A stretch of 64,000 bases of DNA from Verrucomicrobiaceae bacterium. Its GTDB lineage: Bacteria > Verrucomicrobiota > Verrucomicrobiia > Verrucomicrobiales > Akkermansiaceae. This document shows, in pieces, positions 36,287-44,979 of this stretch. Position numbers and translations under genes: made by a program. The stretch spans positions 1 to 64,000 of the forward strand of contig JAIXOR010000014.1 of NCBI GenBank assembly GCA_027486655.1, given 5' to 3'. The stretch's first letter is position 1; each line of letters opens with the position of its first letter. The notes beneath the pieces are model-generated. The model was not told where the DNA came from, made no database searches, and saw only the letters and a program-made list of their open reading frames with translations.

Positions 36287-36539
36287 CACCAAATCCCTCG
36301 AAGGCAGCGTTGACGAACTCTTGACCTCCATCTCCAAGGAACTCGAAGCCGAAGGAGCCAAGCTGGAAAAGATCACCAATCTCGGACGCCGCCAGTTCGC
36401 CTACAACTCGCGCCACCTCGAAGCCGGCCACTACGTCAACTACCTCTTCGAAGGTGCTGCCGACGTGGTTGCCAAGATCCAGAGCCGCCTCAAGCTCAAC
36501 ACCCACGTGCACGTGCAGCACTTCCAACGTGTTGCCTGA
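36252..36539 (+). CDS. rpsF: 30S ribosomal protein bS6
   Basis: A 95-residue protein with MSRKYQGLIILNTKSLEGSV at the start, KITNLGRRQFAYNSRHLEAGHYVNY in the middle and LKLNTHVHVQHFQRV at the end, matching S6, which pairs with S18 on the small subunit. The gene overlaps pth and is followed by ssb, as in many bacteria, but the usual rpsR and rplI genes are absent from the block. An imperfect inverted repeat lies just after the stop. Confidence 0.95.
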   Translation: MSRKYQGLIILNTKSLEGSVDELLTSISKELEAEGAKLEKITNLGRRQFAYNSRHLEAGHYVNYLFEGAADVVAKIQSRLKLNTHVHVQHFQRVA

Positions 36540-36541
36540 TT

Positions 36542-36568
36542 GAAAAGATGTTCGATTGAACACTTTTC
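36542..36568. other. imperfect inverted repeat between rpsF and ssb
   Basis: GAAAAGATGTTC and GAACACTTTTC are near-complementary around a GATT loop, forming a stem with one bulge. There is no T run after it, so it may act as an mRNA processing or stability element rather than as a terminator. Confidence 0.45.
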
Positions 36569-36610
36569 CGCTTGCTTCCACTTAAAAACCTGCCCAACCT
36601 CCCAACCGTC

Positions 36611-37099
36611 ATGGCCAATCTCAACAAAGTCATGCTGATCGGCAATCTCACGCGGGATCCCGAACTGCGCTACACCCCCAAGGGCACCGCCGTCGCGGAC
36701 ATTTCCCTCGCGATCAACCGCGTTTGGAACAACGAGCAGAACCAGAAGCAGGAAGAAACCGTGTTTGTGGACGTCACCCTCTGGGGACGCCAGGCCGAGC
36801 TCGCCCAGCAGTATCTGACCAAGGGCCGCGGTGCCTACATCGAAGGCCGCCTGCAGATGGACACCTGGGACGACAAGGAAACCGGCAAGAAACGCAGCAA
36901 GCTCAAAGTCATCGGTGAAAGCCTCCAGTTCCTGCCGGACGGCCGCGGTGCCGCCGGCGGTGGTGGTGGTGCACAAGGTGGTGGCGGCGGTGGCGGTCAA
37001 TCCTACAACCGCGCCCCGCAGCAACGCCAGGGCCCACCCCAGGGAGCATCGGCAGCTCCGCACGACGACTTCCAGGAAGAGGACGACATTCCGTTCTGA
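36611..37099 (+). CDS. ssb: single-stranded DNA-binding protein
   Basis: A 162-residue SSB. The OB-fold domain (about 1-110) shows LNKVMLIGNLTRDPELRYTPKGTAVADISLAINR and FVDVTLWGRQAELAQQYLTKGRGAYIEGRLQ. A glycine-rich linker (GGGGGAQGGGGGGGQ) follows, and the tail ends DDIPF, the acidic tip that recruits replication and repair proteins. Length and domain layout are normal for bacterial SSB. Confidence 0.97.
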   Translation: MANLNKVMLIGNLTRDPELRYTPKGTAVADISLAINRVWNNEQNQKQEETVFVDVTLWGRQAELAQQYLTKGRGAYIEGRLQMDTWDDKETGKKRSKLKVIGESLQFLPDGRGAAGGGGGAQGGGGGGGQSYNRAPQQRQGPPQGASAAPHDDFQEEDDIPF

Positions 37100-37127
37100 T
37101 CCTCACCCCCTCCCCCAATCTTGCGCA

Positions 37128-37163
37128 CAGCGGCGGCACCTCCGGGTGAGCGCCGCTGTTTGC
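37128..37163 (+). terminator. probable terminator after ssb
   Basis: CAGCGGCG (37128-37135) pairs with CGCCGCTG (37151-37158), with an inner CACC/GGTG pairing, followed by a weak TTTGCTTT tract. Confidence 0.55.
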
Positions 37164-37230
37164 TTTCCATACGTGGGATCGGGCGCGCGGCCCCGCAGGC
37201 CTGCGAAGCCATCGGACGCCGCCAAATCCG

Positions 37231-39009
37231 GTGCACCACCGTTTGCCTTGGCGAGTTGGGGAAAACCCGCAAGACTGCCGGCGATTGATCGAAGTCCGAT
37301 ACAACCGCGGCCTGTATCTGCCGGAAGCCGACCTGTGGCTCGACCCGCAGGTTTCCAAACCCTGTGCCTTCGTTTCCCACGCCCACGCCGACCACGTGGC
37401 GCGGCATGAATCGATCCTCTGCTCGGACCTCACCGCCGCCCTGCTGCGCAGCCGCTTCCGGATCGCGGAGAGCCGGCTTGTGCCCTCGGCCTTCCACGTG
37501 CCGGTCGTGCGGGGAGGATTCCGCTTCCGCCTGATCCCCGCAGGACACATTCCGGGGTCCGCGATGATCCACATCACGCGCATCGCGGACCAAGCCAGCC
37601 TGCTTTACACCGGGGATTTCAAAACCCGCCGCAGCCGGGTGTCCGAAGCCACCGGATTCCTCAATGCGGACACCCTGATCATGGAAACCACCTTCGGTCT
37701 TCCGGGCTACGAGTTTCCCAGTCCGATGGAGGTGGATGCCTCGATCCTGCGCTTTGTGAACGATGCCTTTTCGGACCATCACACGCCGGTTCTGTTAGGC
37801 TACTCGCTCGGCAAGGCCCAGGAGGCGCTCGCCCTACTTGCCGAACACGGAATCCCGGTGCTCATGCATCCCGCCGCCGCGGCCATGACCCGGGCTTGCA
37901 TCGAGGCCGGAGTGCCGGATCTGCCGGAACCTGTCGAATTCGACGGTCACGCACCGCCCGGGCATGTCTTGATCGCCCCCCCTCATGCCACGCGGAGCCA
38001 GCTGCTTCGTGGGCTCAAGGCGAAGCGCACCGCCATGCTCAGCGGCTGGGCGCTCCAGCCCGGTGCCCGGTTCCGCTACCGGGTGGACGCCATGCTGCCC
38101 ATGTCCGACCACGCCGACCATCCGGGGCTTTTGGAATGCATCCAGCGGGTGCGGCCGAAACGCATCCTCACCGTGCATGGATTCGCCCGGGAATTCGCCT
38201 CGGAACTCCGCACCCGTGGCATGCAAGCCTGGTGCGCTTACGGCGGAGATCAATTGGAACTCCCGATCCAGGGCCAGGCCCGCCGCCACCAAGCCGTGCG
38301 CGCCTGGCACAAGCGCGCCATCTGCCCTTTGGCCGACTTCTCGGACTTCTGCAAACTGGCCTCGGACACCGGCAGCCTGTCCGCAAAGAAGGCGTTTCTG
38401 GTGCAATACCTCGGCACACTTGCAAACGACCGGGACCTGGAAACCGCCGTGCGCTGGCTGGCCACTGCCGATGGTTCCAGAACCGCGCGGACCGGCGGGC
38501 TCGACACGGCAAGCCTCCGCCGCACGCTGCTCACCCTCGGCGGCGCACGGGAGGAACGATGGCGGGAGATCCATCTAACCGCACGCGATCCCCTCCGCGC
38601 CGCCAGGCTCTTTCTTCAGGAGCTCCCTTCACAGCCGGAACCCATCGATCTGGAAGCGACCGCGGAGTTTGTCCGCAGTTTCCGGGCATCCCCGCCATCG
38701 CTCGAACGGGAGGCCACGCTCGCGGCCCGGCTGGGGGCCCTCCATCCGGCGGAGGGAGAAACCGTGATCCGTCTGCTCACGGGAGATCTCGGCACCGGCA
38801 TCCCGCTTCAGGTGATCGAAGAAGCCATCGCTGAATCCAGCGCTTGCGGGCTGGAGGCCCTGCGCGAGGCCGGCACCCTTTGCGGAGACCTTGGAAACGC
38901 CGCCGTGCTCGCCAGACATGGGACTCTCGACATGGCAAAACCCCGATCTCCGGAAAGCATGCCCGGCCAGGATGAAGCGGCGTCCACTCCGGACCTCGGC
39001 GTGTTCTAA
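37231..39009 (+). CDS. metallo-beta-lactamase/beta-CASP exonuclease fused to a DNA-ligase N-terminal domain
   Basis: A 592-residue two-part protein. Residues 1-345 are an MBL-fold nuclease like the ligase-associated DNA exonuclease: RYNRGLYLPEADLWLDP, the metal motif HAHADH (50-55), LLYTGDFKTR, then beta-CASP elements such as GYSLGKAQEALALL. Residues 355-570 resemble the non-catalytic N-terminal domain of ATP-dependent DNA ligases: LADFSDFCKLASDTGSLSAKKAFLVQYL, AVRWLATADG, and VIRLLTGDLGTGIPLQVIEEAIAES. The ligase catalytic domain (K-x-D-G) is absent; the chain stops soon after. The start is GTG at 37231; TTG at 37285, just before IEVRYNRG, is equally likely. No ligase gene follows. Confidence 0.8.
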   Translation: MHHRLPWRVGENPQDCRRLIEVRYNRGLYLPEADLWLDPQVSKPCAFVSHAHADHVARHESILCSDLTAALLRSRFRIAESRLVPSAFHVPVVRGGFRFRLIPAGHIPGSAMIHITRIADQASLLYTGDFKTRRSRVSEATGFLNADTLIMETTFGLPGYEFPSPMEVDASILRFVNDAFSDHHTPVLLGYSLGKAQEALALLAEHGIPVLMHPAAAAMTRACIEAGVPDLPEPVEFDGHAPPGHVLIAPPHATRSQLLRGLKAKRTAMLSGWALQPGARFRYRVDAMLPMSDHADHPGLLECIQRVRPKRILTVHGFAREFASELRTRGMQAWCAYGGDQLELPIQGQARRHQAVRAWHKRAICPLADFSDFCKLASDTGSLSAKKAFLVQYLGTLANDRDLETAVRWLATADGSRTARTGGLDTASLRRTLLTLGGAREERWREIHLTARDPLRAARLFLQELPSQPEPIDLEATAEFVRSFRASPPSLEREATLAARLGALHPAEGETVIRLLTGDLGTGIPLQVIEEAIAESSACGLEALREAGTLCGDLGNAAVLARHGTLDMAKPRSPESMPGQDEAASTPDLGVF

Positions 39010-39016
39010 CACCCCA

Positions 39017-40348
39017 TCACTCTTCCGGTTCATCCGGCGGATCCAAGCCATGCTGCCGTGCGAAGGCCTGTGCACCCTCGGGATCGGATGAAGGCCAGTT
39101 GTCGCGGATCGCCTGCAGCGTCGCCTCACGGGCAGGCCCAGCGGGCAGACTCATGGCCCACTGTTCCGCCACCTTCGGTTCATACTCGGCCACCGCCGCT
39201 GCGTAGGATTCCACGGCAGCGGCCTTGGCCGGTCCATCCGCCACGCCCCCAAGCCATTTTCCCGCTGCCACGTAGTCCTGCTGCGTCCACTCGCCCACGA
39301 GATCGCGGACGGGTTCCGAGAGCTCGGAGGCTTGCAGGTGACCGGCCATCCACTCGACCCATTTGCCGGTCTCCTGCTTCGTGTTGAACCAGCTCAAACC
39401 GGAGGCAAAGCGGGATTTTTCCTCCGCCGTGAGCCCCGCGGAATCCATCCAACCACTCAGGGATTCGAAGCTTTCCTTTTCCGCCGTCTGGGCAAGCACT
39501 TCCAAGGCCGTGGTGCCCGTTTCCTCTCGAACCACCGGGTCCTGGATGCCCTGCAAATGCTCCCGCAGCGCCCTGAGCACCGCGGTTCTCGACTCCGCAT
39601 CCCGCGCACCGGCCATCACGATGGCATTCACCGCGCCCATCGGATGCTCCAGCCCCAACTCGCCGATGAGCCGGAAGGCCAAGGAGGGATCCTTGGCCGC
39701 CGCGCCGGACAACAGGGAGCGCCGCGTGTCGTCATCCACCAATCCGGGATGCTTGCCCGCGTTTTCACGCATCCAAGCCAGCGCCGCGGCCGGATCCTGC
39801 TCCGCCAGTTTCGCAAGGGCATTTGAAACGACATGCCCCCCGGCAGGGCTGTCTTCAAGCAGCCGCCCGGACCCGCTGAACAACGCGATGGCCGTCTCCG
39901 GATCCTCGTCGGTGAGCGAAAGGATGGCAAAGGTCAGGAGCTCCCTGCGGGTTTTTTCCGAGACCCGTTCATCCGCGATTTGTTCCAGAACGAGCGCACG
40001 GAATCTGGCGGGATCCAGTTCCAGAAGCCGTGACATGATTTCCAGCGAGCGCCCCTGCAATTCCGGATCGGCTCCTCCTCCCGCCGCGTCGTGCCGGTCC
40101 ATCTCCGCCATCAGGGAGCTTAGATCGGAACGGATGGCGAGGGCACGCCGCTCGGAGTCCTCGCGCTGCCGTTTGGTCCGCGGTCCTTCGGAGGACGCGT
40201 CTTCTTCGACGGCGATCCCGAGTTTCAAAGCGCGCTCCCTCAGTTTCTCCCCTTCACCTGCCAACTCCGCAGCGCGCCGCTGCCACAGCGCACCGGGGAT
40301 GCTGCCGATGACTGCGATCAAAAGGGCGATGGCCAGGGAAGTCTTCAT
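39017..40348 (-). CDS. predicted membrane-anchored helical-repeat protein, unknown function
   Basis: A 443-residue protein with an N-terminal hydrophobic anchor (SLAIALLIAVIGSIPGALW) and a short coiled-coil (QRRAAELAGEGEKLRERALKL). The remainder is alpha-helical with repeating blocks such as EDPETAIALFSG, EQDPAAALAWMREN, AAKDPSLAFRLIGELG, spaced about 35-40 residues apart. It most resembles a helical-repeat scaffold facing the periplasm. The gene upstream encodes a protein of the same build and the two overlap by ATGA, so they are probably an operon of paralogues. The family is common in Verrucomicrobia by my recollection; function is unknown. Confidence 0.7.
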   Translation of the reverse strand: MKTSLAIALLIAVIGSIPGALWQRRAAELAGEGEKLRERALKLGIAVEEDASSEGPRTKRQREDSERRALAIRSDLSSLMAEMDRHDAAGGGADPELQGRSLEIMSRLLELDPARFRALVLEQIADERVSEKTRRELLTFAILSLTDEDPETAIALFSGSGRLLEDSPAGGHVVSNALAKLAEQDPAAALAWMRENAGKHPGLVDDDTRRSLLSGAAAKDPSLAFRLIGELGLEHPMGAVNAIVMAGARDAESRTAVLRALREHLQGIQDPVVREETGTTALEVLAQTAEKESFESLSGWMDSAGLTAEEKSRFASGLSWFNTKQETGKWVEWMAGHLQASELSEPVRDLVGEWTQQDYVAAGKWLGGVADGPAKAAAVESYAAAVAEYEPKVAEQWAMSLPAGPAREATLQAIRDNWPSSDPEGAQAFARQHGLDPPDEPEE

Positions 40349-41610
40349 CACTGGAGGGATTCACGGAGTTTCTCGCGGAGGGCGGGATCGCGGATCTGAT
40401 CCAACAATGGCTGGGCGAGTTCCGAGTTCGAGCGGGCGGCGAAACTTTCAAGAAACGCGGCGAGCACATCATCCCCCGCACTGCGGCGGTGATAGTCGAG
40501 CGCGAGTTTGGAGGCGGCGGCGAAGTCGAACTCACCGCCTTCCTGAGCGGCCTCACCCAGCGACTCGCCAGTGACCCGATCGGCCGTGCCTGGTGCCTGT
40601 TTCTCGACCCATGCGCGCATCTCCTCGACATCACGTGCAGTCACCTCCCGGTCCTCGGCAATCGTTCCCAAACGGGTGTTGGCCGCCTCCCTTGCCGAAA
40701 CAACCCGCTCCTCCGGGGTGGCCCGAACGCTGTTGAGGAATCCCTCCACTTCCTGATAGCCGCCCTCCGGCACCAGGTCCGCAATCACATGGGAAAACGA
40801 TCCCGCACGCTCGTCGGCCGGCACCAGGCTGCGGACAAGACCGACGTAGGCCTCACGCGCGGCCGGATTCAGTTCGGAAAACGCGATCTGTTCGAGCGCC
40901 TCACGCCGTTGCTCCTCCGGCAGGGCCGCGATTCGCTGAGCCACTGCGGAGGTCGATGCCCCGAGCAGCTCGGCTGCGAGCGCTCCTTCAAACTCGATCC
41001 TCGCCTCGCTGCGACCGTCGAGCGTCCGGCTCTCAAAGACCCCGGCCGCAATCTGCTGGTCCAGCCAGGCCGTGGCCGCACCGGGATCCAGCTTTGCCCA
41101 TCCAGCCATCGCCGAAGACAAACGCCAGCCAATGGCATCATCGTCCACTCCGATCCGGTTCACGAACCTCTGGAGGGCAAGCTCCGGATTTTTCTCAATC
41201 AACGGATCGATCAGCAACTCCTCCATGGCCGCCCTCCGCTTGGGATCCAGCCCCATCGAATCAATCTCATCAAACGCGGCAAGAATCTCGGAATCCGTCA
41301 TGCCCTCGAGCCGCCGGTTCAACTCAAGCATCGTCTTGAGATCCATGCCGGAACCGTCCGACGAAGCCCCCGCCTTCGCGGCGATCGCCTTCCAGTCCAA
41401 CGCCGCGCCACGTGCCTTTGCAGGTTTTCGTCTGCCGGCCGAAGGGCCATCCACCGAATCCTCCGCACCACCGGAGCGCACCGCTTCGATCCGGGACTTC
41501 AACTCGTGATTCCGCGTCTCCTTTTCCACCACGGCCCGATGCGAGGAAACGTTCCACGCGACCACCGCGGAGAGTGACAAACAGGGGGCGATGACATGGA
41601 TCCACTTCAA
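40348..41610 (-). CDS. predicted membrane-anchored helical-repeat protein, unknown function
   Basis: A 420-residue protein with a hydrophobic N-terminus (IHVIAPCLSLSAVVAW), a coiled-coil region (EKETRNHELKSRIEAV), and helical repeats including LIEKNPELALQRFVNRI, AKLDPGAATAWLDQQIA. The pattern DPxAAxxWLxxx recurs as in the neighbouring protein at 39017. The start is TTG at 41610, because no ATG or GTG stands before the hydrophobic segment. Conserved architecture suggests a shared role, possibly as partners; there is no catalytic motif that I recognise. Confidence 0.65.
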   Translation of the reverse strand: MKWIHVIAPCLSLSAVVAWNVSSHRAVVEKETRNHELKSRIEAVRSGGAEDSVDGPSAGRRKPAKARGAALDWKAIAAKAGASSDGSGMDLKTMLELNRRLEGMTDSEILAAFDEIDSMGLDPKRRAAMEELLIDPLIEKNPELALQRFVNRIGVDDDAIGWRLSSAMAGWAKLDPGAATAWLDQQIAAGVFESRTLDGRSEARIEFEGALAAELLGASTSAVAQRIAALPEEQRREALEQIAFSELNPAAREAYVGLVRSLVPADERAGSFSHVIADLVPEGGYQEVEGFLNSVRATPEERVVSAREAANTRLGTIAEDREVTARDVEEMRAWVEKQAPGTADRVTGESLGEAAQEGGEFDFAAASKLALDYHRRSAGDDVLAAFLESFAARSNSELAQPLLDQIRDPALREKLRESLQ

Positions 41611-41719
41611 CGGACCCCCAATGTCCGCTCCCCTGCCGGAGTGTCAAGCAGTGGCCCGCTGCCGGCGGATCCAATCCGGGACTTCCCTTCGGCCGCTTTC
41701 CATGGATAAAACCTCAGCC

Positions 41720-42448
41720 ATGCCCCGACTCCGGAATTCCTCCCTCTGCCTCATCATCGCCGCCCTCGCGGCATCCTGCGCCCCCGATTCGCCGTCCTCC
41801 AGCGGACGGGACGTCTGGGGACACCGCCCCGGGCCGAAGGGATTCCGCACCGTCATCCTCGACGCAGGCCATGGCGGAAAGGACTCCGGCGCGGTCAGCC
41901 CGCACACCGGCCAACGCGAAAAAGACCTCACGCTGGACATGGCCATGCGCATCCGGGACGAACTCGGCTCCGGCTTCCGCACGATCCTCATGAGAAACGA
42001 CGACACCTTCATCGATCTCGACGAACGCGTGATCCGCGCCAATCGGTTTGGCGATGCGGTGCTCGTCAGCATGCATTTCAACTCAGGCCCTTCATCGATC
42101 CGTGGACCGGAGACCTACTTCTGGCGCGTGGACAGCCACGGACTAGCCGTGCGTTGCCAGCAGGCCATGAACGCGGTGAGCCCCGCCGAAAGCGGAAACC
42201 GCGGGCTGGTAAGACGTCGCCTGCGACTCACCCGGAATCCCGAAATCCCGTGCATCCTGCTTGAAGGAGGCTACCTCAGCCACCCGGCGGAGAGCCGCCT
42301 CGTCGCAGACCCATCCTACCGCCAGCGTCTCGCCTCGGCCATTGCCTCCGCGATCCGGACACAATCCGACGCAGGCGATGCCGGGACCGGCTCCCTGCCG
42401 CGGCCACTCTACGAACCACCCAGCCGGCCTACCGACGCTCCGGAGTGA
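41720..42448 (+). CDS. N-acetylmuramoyl-L-alanine amidase, lipoprotein
   Basis: A 242-residue zinc amidase of the Amidase_3 (AmiC-like) family that cuts the bond between MurNAc and the stem peptide. Zinc and catalytic residues are visible: H51 in ILDAGHGGKDSGA, E67 in QREKDLTLDMA, H119 in VSMHFNSGP and E182 in ILLEGGYLSHP. The N-terminus has a lipobox LAASC with Cys20, so it is probably lipid-anchored outside the cytoplasm. ATG 41720 is chosen; ATG 41702 gives six more residues. It is divergent from the operon at 40348-41610. Confidence 0.93.
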   Translation: MPRLRNSSLCLIIAALAASCAPDSPSSSGRDVWGHRPGPKGFRTVILDAGHGGKDSGAVSPHTGQREKDLTLDMAMRIRDELGSGFRTILMRNDDTFIDLDERVIRANRFGDAVLVSMHFNSGPSSIRGPETYFWRVDSHGLAVRCQQAMNAVSPAESGNRGLVRRRLRLTRNPEIPCILLEGGYLSHPAESRLVADPSYRQRLASAIASAIRTQSDAGDAGTGSLPRPLYEPPSRPTDAPE

Positions 42449-42468
42449 TCTCAATCAAGCGGGATCGA

Positions 42469-43791
42469 TCACACCTTGAGCGTTTCGCCCTCGGTTTTCG
42501 CCACGATCACAGCCACGCAGGAATCTCCAAAGACGTTCACCGCCGTCCGGCTCATGTCGAGCAGGCGGTCCACCGCAAGCAGCGCCACCACCGCAGTCTC
42601 CGCGCCGGGGATCCCCGAGCTTTTCAGGATCAAAAGAATCGCCACAAGACTCGCCGACGGGATGCCGGCCACCCCGATGCTGGTAAGCAGGGCGGCGACC
42701 ACCACGAAGAACTGCCCCGCAAAGCTCAGCTGCACCCCCATCACCTGGGCGACGAACATCACCGCCACACATTCATACAAGGCCGTGCCATCCGTGTTCA
42801 CCGTAGAGCCCAGCGGCAGTGTGAACCCGGTGATCCGTTTCGAAACCCCGCTTCCTTCCTGCACGCAACGCATCGTCACCGGCAGACTGCCGGAGGAAGA
42901 CGCCGTGGAAAACGCCAGCAGCAAGGCCGGACGCATCGCCCGCATGTGCTCCCACGGATGAATGCCGAAAAGGAACTTCAACACACAGGGAAGCACGATG
43001 AAAAGGTGCAGGAACAACCCGGCCAGAACGGTCGCGAAATACTTGCCGAGATTCACAAACAAGTCCGGGCCGGTCTTGTGCACCACCGGCAGGATCAACG
43101 CGTAAACCCCCAGCGGAGCCAAGGCCATCACCCAGCCGGTGACGATCACCATCGCGTCATTCGCGGATCGGAAAAACTGCTGCACGGTGGCCATCTCGCC
43201 CTCCGGCAGCCGCGTGATCGCCGCCGCGAACAGGATGCTGAACACGATCACCCCAAGCAACTGGCTGTTGTCCGTCGCTGCCTGAAACACATTCTCCGGA
43301 AGCATCTGGCGGAAAACCTCCAGATAGTCCCCGGCCTTGCGCGAGCCCGCCTCCGCCACCTTCGCCGTCACTTCGTCATCCGCCGACGCAGCCGATCGCT
43401 CGAAGGCCTGGCGGATCACCGGGTTCGGTGCCCCATTTTCCAACCCCGGCCGGATGACGTTCACCAAAAACAGTCCCATCAGGATCGCGGCAAGCCCCGT
43501 GCTCAGGTAAACCATCGCCGTCTTTGCACCCAGACGCCCGAAGCCCTTGACCCCCTGAAGGCTTGAGATACCGGACACCACCGACGTGAGAATCAATGGC
43601 ACGATCAGCATCTTGAGCGCCCTCATGAACAGATCGCCCAGAAACCCGCAGCCTTTGATCACGCTCCCCACGAAGCCGGCGATCGCCGAGGATTCGCCCG
43701 CACCCGCCTCCAGAAACCGGAACACCAGCGCGGTCAGCGTCGCCAAAACCAGGGCAATCAGGATCTGCCAGTGCGCCGCAGGACGTTTCAT
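42469..43791 (-). CDS. dicarboxylate/amino acid:cation symporter (DAACS family)
   Basis: A 440-residue transporter with eight or more membrane helices. Family hallmarks are FLGDLFMRALKMLIVPLILTSVVSGI near the N-terminus, FSTASSSGSLPVTMRCVQEGSGVSKRITGF (the serine-rich re-entrant loop), LPLGSTVNTDGTALYECVAVMFVAQ (the N-M/T-D-G-T substrate site) and the final helices ATAAVVALLAVDRLLDMSRTAVNVFGDSCVAVIVAK. It carries glutamate, aspartate or C4-dicarboxylates with Na+ or H+. The ATG at 43791 is preferred; an extended frame to 43926 only adds charged residues. Confidence 0.95.
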   Translation of the reverse strand: MKRPAAHWQILIALVLATLTALVFRFLEAGAGESSAIAGFVGSVIKGCGFLGDLFMRALKMLIVPLILTSVVSGISSLQGVKGFGRLGAKTAMVYLSTGLAAILMGLFLVNVIRPGLENGAPNPVIRQAFERSAASADDEVTAKVAEAGSRKAGDYLEVFRQMLPENVFQAATDNSQLLGVIVFSILFAAAITRLPEGEMATVQQFFRSANDAMVIVTGWVMALAPLGVYALILPVVHKTGPDLFVNLGKYFATVLAGLFLHLFIVLPCVLKFLFGIHPWEHMRAMRPALLLAFSTASSSGSLPVTMRCVQEGSGVSKRITGFTLPLGSTVNTDGTALYECVAVMFVAQVMGVQLSFAGQFFVVVAALLTSIGVAGIPSASLVAILLILKSSGIPGAETAVVALLAVDRLLDMSRTAVNVFGDSCVAVIVAKTEGETLKV

Positions 43792-43919
43792 GGCGGAAAC
43801 CAAAGGGCTTCGCAGAGCCAAAATCCAGAACCAAGCAGCACGGCCACCCACAATCCGGCGGAATGCCCGGCCCACCTGCCAAAATGTCGCGATTCCGGGA
43901 ATTTCTACGGATTTCCCGG

Positions 43920-43948
43920 TTGACACCCCGAAACCGGCTCCCTAGCTT
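43920..43948 (+). promoter_or_regulatory. sigma-70-like promoter of rplM-rpsI
   Basis: TTGACA at 43920-43925, 17-base spacer, TAGCTT at 43943-43948, about 54 bp before the rplM ATG. A perfect -35 box and optimal spacing make it a strong candidate. Confidence 0.72.
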
Positions 43949-44001
43949 GCGTCCCCCTCCGCGCACGCAGGGTGCCCGGGGCCATTTTTTAACCGAAGCA
44001 C

Positions 44002-44433
44002 ATGAAGACGTTTTCCGCCAAGCCTCACGAAGTCGAGCGCAAGTGGTATGTGATCGACGCCAAGGGCAAGGTCCTCGGCCAAGTCGCCGTGGAGGCTGCC
44101 CGCCTCCTCCGTGGCAAGCACAAGCCGACTTTCACCACCCACGTTGACACCGGCGATTTTGTCGTGGTCATCAATGCCGATCAGGTCGTCCTGACCGGTG
44201 CCAAAGAGCACGCCAAGATCTACACCCGATTCTCCGGCTACGTCGGCGGTCAGAAGGTGGAGACTCCCCGCATGGTCCGCGAGCGCCGTCCCATCCTTCT
44301 CGTCGAGCGCGCCGTTTACGGCATGCTCCCCAAGACCCGCCTCGGCAAGGCCCAGTATTCCAAACTCAAGGTGTATGCCGGTGAGTCCCATCCGCACGAG
44401 GCCCAACAGCCCGTTCCGCACACCGTCCGCTAA
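44002..44433 (+). CDS. rplM: 50S ribosomal protein uL13
   Basis: A 143-residue protein with [32 protein letters not shown] at the start, [28 protein letters not shown] in the middle and [25 protein letters not shown] at the end, the standard L13 signatures. The rplM-rpsI order is conserved in nearly all bacteria. Confidence 0.98.
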   Translation: MKTFSAKPHEVERKWYVIDAKGKVLGQVAVEAARLLRGKHKPTFTTHVDTGDFVVVINADQVVLTGAKEHAKIYTRFSGYVGGQKVETPRMVRERRPILLVERAVYGMLPKTRLGKAQYSKLKVYAGESHPHEAQQPVPHTVR

Positions 44434-44453
44434 TCCTTACTCTGCTTTTCCCA

Positions 44454-44849
44454 ATGTCCGCCACCACCACCAATAGCGCCACCGGCCGCCGCAAGACCGC
44501 CGTCGCCCGCGTCTGGATGACCGAAGGCACCGGCCAGATCATCATCAACAACCGCGCCTTTGAGGATTACCTCCCCACACTCGAGCTTCAAAACTCGATT
44601 CTGGCCCCCTTCCAAGCTGCCGGTCTCACCAACAAGTTCGACCTCAAGGTTGTCGTCAAAGGCGGAGGCACACACGCCCAAGCCATTGCCATCCGCCACG
44701 CGATCTCCCGCAGCCTCACCCAGGTGGACCCGGAGAACCGCAAGGTCATCAAGCCGCTTGGTTTCCTGACCCGCGATCCCCGCATGAAGGAGCGCAAAAA
44801 GTCCGGCCAACCCGGTGCCCGCAAGCGCTTCCAGTTCTCCAAGCGCTGA
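44454..44849 (+). CDS. rpsI: 30S ribosomal protein uS9
   Basis: A 131-residue protein with SATGRRKTAVARVWMTEGTGQIIINN, GGGTHAQAIAIRHAISRSL and the basic C-terminus LTRDPRMKERKKSGQPGARKRFQFSKR, which reaches the P-site tRNA. It follows rplM by 20 bp and precedes a strong terminator. Confidence 0.98.
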   Translation: MSATTTNSATGRRKTAVARVWMTEGTGQIIINNRAFEDYLPTLELQNSILAPFQAAGLTNKFDLKVVVKGGGTHAQAIAIRHAISRSLTQVDPENRKVIKPLGFLTRDPRMKERKKSGQPGARKRFQFSKR

Positions 44850-44876
44850 TCCAAGGCCACTGGCTGTTTTCAAAAG

Positions 44877-44905
44877 CCGCATCCTTCACGGGATGCGGTT
44901 TTTTT
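44877..44905 (+). terminator. rho-independent terminator of rplM-rpsI
   Basis: CCGCATCC (44877-44884) pairs with GGATGCGG (44891-44898), loop TTCACG, followed by seven T. Confidence 0.92.
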
Positions 44906-44979
44906 GTTTCTCCCCCCACTTATGGGGAAACCGGGATTTCCGGATTCGACGCGTCATGCATTGATGCATCTTCCCTGCG

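Noticed and set aside
42469-43926. Extended start of the dicarboxylate symporter at 43926
   Set aside because: The additional 45 residues do not match the family; the ATG at 43791 gives the normal N-terminus.
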